NCBI RefSeq assembly: GCF_004771005.1
Contig: NZ_RQHV01000061.1
Coordinates: 1 to 64,000 of the forward strand
Reading direction: 5' to 3'
Length of the DNA stretch: 64,000 bases
From: Leptospira ilyithenensis
GTDB lineage: Bacteria; Spirochaetota; Leptospiria; Leptospirales; Leptospiraceae
The translations under genes and the position numbers were made by a program. Each line of letters opens with the position of its first letter. Positions within the stretch are counted from its first letter, which is position 1. This document shows positions 29,570-40,128 of the stretch, piece after piece. Under the pieces are notes generated by a model that saw only the letters and a program-made list of their open reading frames with translations, did not search any database and was not told where the DNA came from.

Positions 29570-29598
29570 AAAAGTCGAATCTAAGGGCAGATTGTCAA
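29570..29598 (-). promoter_or_regulatory. Candidate sucC operon promoter
   Basis: On the minus strand a perfect TTGACA (29598-29593) is followed after about 17-19 bases by an AT-rich weak -10 around TTTTAA. It is placed just upstream of the palindrome that precedes sucC. Confidence 0.45.
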
Positions 29599-29784
29599 GG
29601 CAGAACATGGGAGAAAATCTCAGGAAAGATACTGTACCAAGTGCGGGCGCGCTTAAGAGAAGTGATTTGTAAAAACGATGAATCAAATTCACGGCTCGTT
29701 CTGCCAGATGAATAGTCTAACGAAAGTAATTTGGCAGTCGTTTGTAAAACCGGGAAATTTTGAAGGATTGATTCGGTTTTCGGT

Positions 29785-30050
29785 TTAGGACGGATCTCCC
29801 CGCCCTGATTGGGTGGGGTGAACCACAAAGCCACCCAATGACTCCGCTTTAGCACGGATTTGGCGGTTTTGCAATCCAATCCTTTCTTTTTGGAAATTTA
29901 TTTCAAATAAGTTCGCCTTTTTGCACTCAAATTTCGATTGTATCCGAATTTTCGTTAGATCTCCCGACCAGGGATACGTAGGGCTTGGTCGCATACGACC
30001 GCAGCGTTAGCGGAGCCCGAAGTAGCCCGGTCCCGCAGGGAGGGCGCCTA
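29785..30050. repeat. Mosaic intergenic repeat, modules A, B and C
   Basis: The spacer 29515-30076 holds no supported gene. Module A (29808-29839) is a hairpin, ATTGGGTGG with CCACCCAAT. Module B (29910-29924) is agttcgcctttttgc. Module C (29972-30048) starts ggatacgtagggc and folds into nested stems: GGGCT with AGCCC enclosing GGTCG/CGACC, then GCCC/GGGC enclosing TCCC-GCA-GGGA. Related modules occur at 1036-1144 (A, B) and 59424-59700 (C, then B and A inverted). Module C lies just past the stop of the DUF1566 gene and might end its transcript. Confidence 0.7.
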
Positions 30051-30076
30051 ACTTAAGGTATGTTGACTTTTATTTT

Positions 30077-31525
30077 CTAAAAAGAAGAAACGCAACGGGT
30101 ATAGTTTGTAGTGGTTGATTTTGCTATAAAACCATTTTCTCCGATTCCGAAACCGACAAACCATGCTTGTGCGGTTCCAGTTGGCAAAGTGGAGGAAGTC
30201 CAATAATAACTACTGCTTGTATTTGGGAAATAAACTGAGTCGATGGCGGCAGGGCTGGGTGTAATATACAAATCGGCGAGAGTCAATAGTTCCTTATTAT
30301 TGGGAAGTCTCCAGGTTCTTCCCGCGAGACTCAATGCATTGCAGGTATTCATTGCACTTAACCAATCGGAAGTTGCGGCACTTCCTCCCGTACAATCTGT
30401 AACATTGGTGAATCCGGCTGTGCATTTTTGCCATACAAGAGACGTATTCAAATCTGTGACAGTTCCGTTTTGATTGTCTAAGTATCTTTTTGCGGTATCG
30501 AAAGTTGCGTTCGTGACACATCGCAGGTAGTGAGCATCCGTCAATGCACCCGCACCGTAGGTGCCTTCTATAAAAGTGGGATACCAGGCGATAGTCGGAC
30601 TGGAAGGAGGAATGGTGTTTGTTTTATAATTGAATGAGACTGTTTGGGGGAAGTAGGTAGTAAAGATGGCAGGGTTCGTAGTATTATGATTGATCGTATA
30701 TGAATACTCTTCCCGCTCGGGAATCCTCCATCCTTTTAAGTTGGCATATCCTGCCCCGGAGTTTAATGTATCTAAATTGCTGCATGCAGACTGCGCACCG
30801 GTATAACCAAATGTGCCGGCAGTACCTGTAAGACAATTGATGTCAGTTTGACCGATACTGCACGATGTCCATATAAGTCCTGTTACATTGTCTGTTGTAA
30901 TCGGATCGGCACCGACAAGAGTCGGCCCGGTAAAATTATTAGAAGTGCCTAGCTGCAATGAGCCGTCTTGTCCTACGGGGCCTGTGCAAGTAGGGTCGCT
31001 TCCTCCGGAACTATCCCAACAACTCACTATATTTGTTTTGAATGGGAGCTTTCCCATAAACTTGGGATTGAAAGTGCAGGAGGCGGTTCCAAGCGAATTG
31101 GAACCTGTGATGGTATAATTTTTTAAAAAGCCTCTATATGAGGTGTAAGAACCGGTAATGTTTCCCGTTTTTGTATCTAAGGTCAGCCCGCTAGGGAGAT
31201 CGGAATTGATGGAATAGGTAAGTTCCGTTCCGTTAGTTGTTACTTGCATTGCAACAGTATTTCCGTTTAGGATAGGAACTGTATCCGATGGACATTGGAA
31301 CGTAGTAGGAGCTACGAGAACTTTGCTATTTTCTGTGGAAGAGGATTTTCCGCAGAAAATGCTATTGTCTCCTAATAATGTTCTTAGTAAGAGAGTAGAT
31401 TTGTTTTTTTCGCCAAACGGATCGCATTGGTCATCCAGGGACGGTTTGCAGAATAGAATCGCAGGTAAAACAATCATGTATAAATATGTTTTTCTCTTAT
31501 TAAAAATCTTATGACCTCGAATCAT
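30077..31525 (-). CDS. DUF1566 (Lcl-type) lipoprotein
   Basis: The N-terminal signal ends in AILFC, a likely lipobox. Residues about 75-140 resemble an Ig-like putative domain (LTYSINSDLPSGLTLDTKTG). Two DUF1566 modules follow: one with GLIWTSC ... GWRIPEREE, the other with LVWQKC ... TWRLPNNKELLTL and a final YTRCV. DUF1566 has a C-type-lectin-like fold and is common in leptospiral surface proteins. The 482-residue protein is likely exposed at the surface. No ribosome-binding site stands before the ATG at 31525, so the start could be slightly downstream. Confidence 0.82.
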   Translation of the reverse strand: MIRGHKIFNKRKTYLYMIVLPAILFCKPSLDDQCDPFGEKNKSTLLLRTLLGDNSIFCGKSSSTENSKVLVAPTTFQCPSDTVPILNGNTVAMQVTTNGTELTYSINSDLPSGLTLDTKTGNITGSYTSYRGFLKNYTITGSNSLGTASCTFNPKFMGKLPFKTNIVSCWDSSGGSDPTCTGPVGQDGSLQLGTSNNFTGPTLVGADPITTDNVTGLIWTSCSIGQTDINCLTGTAGTFGYTGAQSACSNLDTLNSGAGYANLKGWRIPEREEYSYTINHNTTNPAIFTTYFPQTVSFNYKTNTIPPSSPTIAWYPTFIEGTYGAGALTDAHYLRCVTNATFDTAKRYLDNQNGTVTDLNTSLVWQKCTAGFTNVTDCTGGSAATSDWLSAMNTCNALSLAGRTWRLPNNKELLTLADLYITPSPAAIDSVYFPNTSSSYYWTSSTLPTGTAQAWFVGFGIGENGFIAKSTTTNYTRCVSSF

Positions 31526-31681
31526 AAAATAGAAGCTAAAAAAAGATTCATCCTATGAAAGCAAAATATATAATTTTTTGACAAAATTAAAATTGATGTC
31601 ACTCAAACGAGTAGTTGGTTTGAATTCGATGGTTTTTACATAGCTGGAAAAAGCATAAAGATTGAGCAATTTGCAATTGTA

Positions 31682-32410
31682 TCATTCAGTTAGCTTCATC
31701 AGTACATCCGCATACCAGGCGCAGTTCAGATTCAACCTTTCGTCTTCTATGATATCTCTATTGATCACATCCATCCTGGACGTATGTATTCCGATTAGGC
31801 TCCAATCAAAATCTCCTCTTTTGGAAACCCCGGAATGTGTCTTTACTACAACGGGCGCACCGCTGGAACCTCTGTGCATTTGCGCGTCGGTTAAAAAATA
31901 TCCATGACCTTGGAAGCGAATTCCGAAGGAGGAAGAAATCAGCGCTTGTCTCGCTACGGGAAGCTTATGAAGAGTGTCGTAAAAACCCAATGGAAATCCG
32001 ACGATCACGGCAGAAGTACCAACTTCGATCTGATCCAGTTGTTTGATCAGGTGGTTGATGGTAAAGGCGCGAAGGAAAGTAGTTTCTCCCAAGGCTTTTC
32101 TGTCCAGTTCAATTACGCATACGTCGACGGCTCCTCCCGAATCATATCCTTCTTTCCAAACAGGTTTGCCGTTTTTATAAAGAGGTATGGAGAAATCAGT
32201 GGTAATCGTTATGTTTTGGCGATCTATATGAAGGTTGATGAGAAGTAAATTAGGTTCGTGGTTTGTCTGCTTGTCCAATACCACGTGCCTTGCTGTAACG
32301 AGATAAAGGCGATTTTCCCTTTCGAAGAAAAAACCAGTGGCTTTGGTGAGTTCCGACTGATTGAATTTTGTGGTAATGCTCGTGAGTGCTAATAATAGAG
32401 GTTCTATCAA
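31682..32410 (-). CDS. Trypsin-like serine protease
   Basis: The catalytic triad is complete: His42 in TARHVV, Asp96 in VDVCVIEL and Ser183 in RGSSGAPV. The 242 residues match a single S1 domain without a PDZ domain, and no signal peptide is visible, so it may be cytoplasmic or exported in another way. Substrate unknown. It stands 156 bases before the DUF1566 gene on the same strand. Confidence 0.85.
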   Translation of the reverse strand: MIEPLLLALTSITTKFNQSELTKATGFFFERENRLYLVTARHVVLDKQTNHEPNLLLINLHIDRQNITITTDFSIPLYKNGKPVWKEGYDSGGAVDVCVIELDRKALGETTFLRAFTINHLIKQLDQIEVGTSAVIVGFPLGFYDTLHKLPVARQALISSSFGIRFQGHGYFLTDAQMHRGSSGAPVVVKTHSGVSKRGDFDWSLIGIHTSRMDVINRDIIEDERLNLNCAWYADVLMKLTE

Positions 32411-32527
32411 TGAAATTTCACCTTCTAGGCAATCCTGATTTACGGGAACAAAAATGCAAGCGATCGGGTTTCGCTTTTTGGAAAATGACTAGCAACAATC
32501 CTACTGCGAGAGTCCCGGCCAATTCGT

Positions 32528-32941
32528 TTATTTTAAAATGGCGATCCAAATCTCTTCCAAAGTTGCGACGATAGTTTCCGATTCATTCATTGCTTCGGAA
32601 CATATTATATATTTCCTTTTGTCTTTTTCTTTCAGCCAGGTTCTGATTTTTATTTTTTCTTCCGACACCGGTGCCAAATAACGTATGGTTGCTGTTCCTG
32701 TCGCACCGCATTTGTATATGTCTTCCAGTATATAATGGATAAAAGCTCCCTGACTGGAATCCATTACCGTATAAAGCGCTCCTCCATGGAGGATTCCGTT
32801 CGGGTTAAAATGATCGGGAGATGCAATATATTCGTAGAAACATTCTTCCTTTGAAACAGAGATGCACTTCGATCCGAAGAGACCACCTAACTTATCATTG
32901 GTTTCGAAATTCTGGATGTAATCGAGAGTTTGTTTTTCCAT
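32528..32941 (-). CDS. PaaI-type hotdog thioesterase
   Basis: The 137-residue chain has the hotdog signature NPNGILHGGALYTVMDSSQG, with the HGG loop and the Asp of PaaI-like thioesterases, then a beta sheet (GTATIRYLAPVSEEKIKIRTW). It would hydrolyse an acyl- or aryl-CoA thioester; the substrate is not evident. No close operon partner is clear. Confidence 0.85.
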   Translation of the reverse strand: MEKQTLDYIQNFETNDKLGGLFGSKCISVSKEECFYEYIASPDHFNPNGILHGGALYTVMDSSQGAFIHYILEDIYKCGATGTATIRYLAPVSEEKIKIRTWLKEKDKRKYIICSEAMNESETIVATLEEIWIAILK

Positions 32942-33053
32942 TTAAATTCTTCTTTTTTTACCATGATGAGGATGACATCGGGCCTGTTCAATCCTGTTCG
33001 TTTGAAATTCTGAAAACTAATTGTGCCGGTTTGCGAATAAAAGATAGAAACGA

Positions 33054-33779
33054 TCACTCTTCAGAATTGATCGCTTCTCTGTTCTTGAATTTTTTTCCTT
33101 CGGGGGTGATGCTCGGGAAAAAACCCGGCTCCGTTTCTTTTTCTCTTGCCAGAGTTTTTACTTTCTGAATCTGAATATAACATTCTTCCATAAACAATTG
33201 GTGACCGCATCCGAGTAGGTGGTATCCTTCATGGACCAATGTCGATTCGGGACTAGTAAATAATATCTGTAAGGTGGAGATGTATTTGGATTTGATATAT
33301 CCCCTGGAATGGGTTTTCGAATCGACCGCTCCGTGAATTTCCAATTTCAAACCCACCCCAAGAAAAATTCCTAATGTGAAGAATTCGTATACTAAGTCTC
33401 CCAAGGTTCTTCCTTTTAGATATAGAATACGATCACATGGAGGTTCGAGGTCCAATGTATAAAGATAGGAAAAGATGGCACCTCCCGTAAACCCGGGTCT
33501 CTCCATTTTCCGATAAGGTATAGGAACAACTTTTATAGAATATAAATTCAACTCCTCATTCCAATAATCAAAGAGTTTATTTGTTTCTTCTTCCGAAACT
33601 CCTGTTTCCAGAATGGTGCAGATTTTAATTTCCGCGAAAGAACCGAAGTCGATGGCTGATCTTTTTGCTTCGCTATGAAAACCGACAGTAGTGCAGCGAA
33701 CGAATAATAAGAGTCCGAAGATAAAAAAACTTTTTGGAAATAATAGATGAAAGGATGAGAATGATTTGTAAGAGGGCAT
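33054..33779 (-). CDS. Lipoprotein with metzincin-type zinc motif
   Basis: The signal ends in FVRC (Cys29), so the 241-residue protein is probably lipidated. Residues 183-193 read HEGYHLLGCGH, an exact HExxHxxGxxH, which in metzincin metalloproteases supplies three zinc-binding His residues and the catalytic Glu. No other part matches a known protease family and a Met-turn is not obvious, so this may be a divergent or undescribed peptidase. It starts after CCGGAT, with a 595-bp gene-free region upstream. Confidence 0.7.
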   Translation of the reverse strand: MPSYKSFSSFHLLFPKSFFIFGLLLFVRCTTVGFHSEAKRSAIDFGSFAEIKICTILETGVSEEETNKLFDYWNEELNLYSIKVVPIPYRKMERPGFTGGAIFSYLYTLDLEPPCDRILYLKGRTLGDLVYEFFTLGIFLGVGLKLEIHGAVDSKTHSRGYIKSKYISTLQILFTSPESTLVHEGYHLLGCGHQLFMEECYIQIQKVKTLAREKETEPGFFPSITPEGKKFKNREAINSEE

Positions 33780-34374
33780 ATCCGGAATCTAGATTTGTTT
33801 TTGTTTTTTCAAAATCAATTCTTTATTGATCTTTTTCCACTTCTTCTATGGAAACTTTCCCGAGGTTTGGTTATTTTAATTACAAAGTCTCGGAAAATAT
33901 CAAATCAAAAAATAAACATGAGTTAGTTTGAATTGTCGGTAAAAAAAGCGAGAACCGGCTTATAATTGATTATAAAAAGACATATTATGAACCTATGTTT
34001 GTTTTTATTAAGTCAAATCTATAAAGATAAGTAGAAAATCAAATTGCGATTTATAAGTCTAATTAAATAGTTAGTATAGAGATAAAGTTGAAGAGTTATT
34101 AGAATAACTTCAATTGAATCTTATAACGGAAAAATGAATGATTCGTCTCTCGTTCCGTTTCTACTTAATGAATTGAAAAACGACACTTTCCACTATTTTT
34201 CTAGTTAAATTGTTAGGAATACAAAGTTCACTTCTGTTCTGTTAGATGCAATGTCGATCGGAAAAATCAAGTTATAAGGAAAGGAAATTTGAAAAATAAA
34301 ATCAAACTATAAAAACCAATTATATTGGTTAACTCGAGTTAAGTAAAGAGCGGGTTAGCTAAAGTGAGGATACT
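33780..34374. other. AT-rich gene-free spacer with palindromes
   Basis: No open frame longer than about 25 codons with a ribosome-binding site was seen between the divergent lipoprotein and MFS genes. It is markedly AT-rich. GTTATTAGAATAAC, a two-base-centred palindrome, lies near 34095-34110, and two further palindromes lie close to the MFS start. It probably carries two divergent promoters and their control sites. Confidence 0.5.
34314..34342. promoter_or_regulatory. Two overlapping palindromes before the MFS gene
   Basis: AACCAATTATATTGGTT (34314-34330) is a perfect 7-3-7 inverted repeat. TTAACTCGAGTTAA (34329-34342) is a perfect 14-base palindrome sharing two bases with it. Both lie 33-61 bases before the ATG at 34375, where a repressor would block transcription. 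The regulator is not encoded next to them. Confidence 0.6.
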
Positions 34375-37721
<3,347 letters not shown>

Positions 37722-38031
37722 AATCAATTTCGGGATCGCTTACTTGCAAAGGTGCTAGCGCCATTATGGGAGGATCGGTAAGAGATGGATTCGAAGCTTA
37801 TACGATTGCACTATGATTGCTGGAGGGTTATACCCCTCCCTCCTGCTCGCTTTAAGAATCAATCGTTCGAAAATAAAACCTGAGCTATGCATAACTAACA
37901 ATTCTAATTATAATTCCCATTGGGAAGGGAGGGGCGGCTCTTTCCTTTGAAAGAGAAAAACCCCTTTACAATCCGTTCCCAAATCGTATTGATAGATTCT
38001 TATACATGAATCTTTTGGAAAAGGAAACCCT
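37722..38031. other. Spacer with several hairpins between fadH and an acyl-CoA dehydrogenase
   Basis: No gene was seen. GGAGGG (37822-37827) can pair with CCCTCC (37834-37839). TTCCCATTGGGAA (37914-37926) is a palindrome. CTCTTTC and GAAAGAG (37938-37955) form a stem inside GGGG/CCCC flanks. None is followed by a clear T-run, so these may be regulatory or repeat-derived rather than terminators. AAGGAAA at the right edge serves the next GTG start. Confidence 0.45.
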
Positions 38032-39735
38032 GTGAATCTATTCAATCCCAGAACTGAAACATTTTCTCACTTAGATGAAAAATCTAGAAACCTTATGTTG
38101 AAAACTGTAAAGTTTTTCGAGACAAAAGGAAAACGAAAACTTATGCAAGACGACCATGACAAAGTATGGTATGCAGACTTTTTGGAATTTGTAAAAAGAG
38201 AAAAGGCATTTGCAATTCTTATGACTCCTAGCGGATACGGAGCAAGTGATTCCCGTTGGGACTGCAACCGGATCATGGCCTTCAATGAAATCCTCGGGTT
38301 TTACGGACTTTGTTATTGGTATACCTGGCAGGTTTCCATGCTCGGACTCGGTCCCATTTGGATCAGCAAAAATGAAGAGATCAAAAAGAAAGCCGCCAAA
38401 CTTTTGGAAGACGGTGAAATTTTCGCTTTCGGCTTATCCGAAAAAGAACACGGCGCCGATCTGATCGGAAGTGACATGATGCTCATTCCCAATGGAGATG
38501 GAACTTATAAAGCTAGCGGTGACAAGTTTTATATCGGAAACGGAAACAAAGCTGCGATCGTATCCACATTTGGAAAAATGCAGGATACGGGAGAATTCGT
38601 ATTCTTCGGAGTGAATTCGCAGCACAAAAATTATGAACTCAAACAAAACATCGTAACATCTCAAAACTACGTGGCTGAGTTTGAATTGCATGATTACCCG
38701 ATTACGGAAGCGGACATTATTTCCAAAGGCAGAGCGGCATGGGATACATCACTTGCTACGATTGCATTTTGCAAATTCAATCTTGGTTGGGGTTCTGTCG
38801 GAATTTGCACACATTCCTTTTACGAAGCTCTCAATCATGCTGCACACAGAAGACTTTTTAATCAGTATGTAACCGACTTCCCGCATATCAAACAGATCTT
38901 TATGGATTCTTACACACGTCTCATAGCAATGAAACTTTTCTCAATAAGAGCAACCGATTATATGAGAACTGGGTCTGTTACTGACAAGCGTTATCTGTTA
39001 TTCAATCCTATGGAAAAGATGAAGGTGACTACGCAAGGCGAAGAAGTGGTGATTGGCCTTTGGGATATCATTGCTGCCAAAGGACTGAATAAAGACGCCT
39101 ATTTCGAAATGGCGATTCGTGATATTCAAATGCTTCCTAGATTGGAAGGAACCGTGCATGTAAATATGGTTCTCATTATGCGGTTTATGCAAAATTATTT
39201 TTTCAAATCGGAAACAAACCTTCCTGTGATTCCTAGAGTTTATGACGTCAAGGATGACAATTATCTGTTCAACCAGGGCGCAACAACCAAAGGATTTGAT
39301 AAGATTTTCTTTCATGATTATAACATTGCTTATAATTCCTATAACCTTCCCAATATTTCGATCTTCAAAGAACAGATTGCGATATTCAAAGAGCTATTGG
39401 AAAAAGCAGCTCCCACGAAAGAACAAAATACTGATATCGGTTTTATGCTCACTGTGGGAGAGATGTTCACTCTGGTTGCTTACGGGCAATTGGTGTTGGA
39501 AAGCGCAAAATTGGAAAAAACAGATGAAGACATCATTGATCAAATCTTCGACTTTTTAGTACGGGATTTTTCAAAGTTCGCCACTCAGTTGTATTCCAAG
39601 CCGACTAGTACGTCAGCTCAACAAGAATACTGTTTGAAGATACTTCGCAAACCTGTGTTAAATGAAGAAAGATTCAATCGTATTTACAAAGACAAATTGC
39701 TTGCTTTGGTGGATACGTATGAGATGAATCCTTAA
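38032..39735 (+). CDS. Acyl-CoA dehydrogenase family protein
   Basis: The 567-residue protein starts at a GTG after AAGGAAA. FGLSEKEHGADLIGS with the following GDKFYIGNGNKA matches the FAD- and substrate-binding middle domain of acyl-CoA dehydrogenases, and the helical C-terminal half fits the rest of the fold. It is longer than the usual 380-400 residues, like FadE-type enzymes. It would oxidise a fatty acyl-CoA to the enoyl-CoA. With fadH upstream it points to beta-oxidation, the main carbon source of leptospires. Chain-length preference is unknown. Confidence 0.87.
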   Translation: MNLFNPRTETFSHLDEKSRNLMLKTVKFFETKGKRKLMQDDHDKVWYADFLEFVKREKAFAILMTPSGYGASDSRWDCNRIMAFNEILGFYGLCYWYTWQVSMLGLGPIWISKNEEIKKKAAKLLEDGEIFAFGLSEKEHGADLIGSDMMLIPNGDGTYKASGDKFYIGNGNKAAIVSTFGKMQDTGEFVFFGVNSQHKNYELKQNIVTSQNYVAEFELHDYPITEADIISKGRAAWDTSLATIAFCKFNLGWGSVGICTHSFYEALNHAAHRRLFNQYVTDFPHIKQIFMDSYTRLIAMKLFSIRATDYMRTGSVTDKRYLLFNPMEKMKVTTQGEEVVIGLWDIIAAKGLNKDAYFEMAIRDIQMLPRLEGTVHVNMVLIMRFMQNYFFKSETNLPVIPRVYDVKDDNYLFNQGATTKGFDKIFFHDYNIAYNSYNLPNISIFKEQIAIFKELLEKAAPTKEQNTDIGFMLTVGEMFTLVAYGQLVLESAKLEKTDEDIIDQIFDFLVRDFSKFATQLYSKPTSTSAQQEYCLKILRKPVLNEERFNRIYKDKLLALVDTYEMNP

Positions 39736-39750
39736 TCGAAAGATCCCTTT

Positions 39751-39778
39751 GACCGTTGTCCTATTCAGGATAACGGTC
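39751..39778. terminator. Hairpin between convergent genes
   Basis: A twelve-pair stem with one G-T pair, GACCGTTGTCCT with AGGATAACGGTC around ATTC, lies between the acyl-CoA dehydrogenase and the small lipoprotein gene. No strong T-run follows on either side, so it may act as a bidirectional, partly factor-dependent terminator. Confidence 0.5.
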
Positions 39779-39799
39779 GCTCCGGAAAAGATCTCAAAG

Positions 39800-39979
39800 T
39801 CACCTGCAAGTTGCCACGGTTCCATCGGGGTTGTATTTGACGCTCGCACCTGATGTGAATTGAATGTATTTCACTCCGTCCACACAGACTTCATCATAGC
39901 CAAAGTATTTGGCACACCCTCTCGAAATGCTTCCGCAGCCTACGAGTAATAAAGAGGAAAATAGAATTATTTTTTTCAT
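39800..39979 (-). CDS. Small lipoprotein, 59 residues
   Basis: The frame on the minus strand starts with ATG at 39979 and reads MKKIILFSSLLLVGC, a textbook lipoprotein signal with Cys15. The mature part is about 45 residues with four further cysteines besides the lipidated one, in GCAKYFGYDEVCVDG and TCR, and a VKYNPDGTV turn. AGGTTAGGTG lies upstream as a possible ribosome-binding site. Even cysteine spacing suggests disulfides. It falls below usual length cut-offs and may be missed in routine annotation. No family recognised. Confidence 0.65.
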   Translation of the reverse strand: MKKIILFSSLLLVGCGSISRGCAKYFGYDEVCVDGVKYIQFTSGASVKYNPDGTVATCR

Positions 39980-40128
39980 ACGGCACCTAACCTAAGGATT
40001 CTCCGTTTTCGGTTTTGTGTCGGATCGGGAGAATCATTCGGATTTTCAAACTCATTGTGGCGGATTTAAAAGAAAGGGAAAGAGAAAAAACTTTACTTAT
40101 ACATGATTCCGTCGGATAAAAACAGGCA

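Noticed and set aside
29595..29994. Minus-strand open frames in the repeat spacer
   Set aside because: They run through repeat modules A and B and have no protein-like composition or ribosome-binding site.
29972..30048. Cloverleaf-like fold resembling a tRNA
   Set aside because: No TPsiC-like GTTCGAATC, no anticodon loop pattern and no acceptor stem of seven pairs; module C is a repeat instead.
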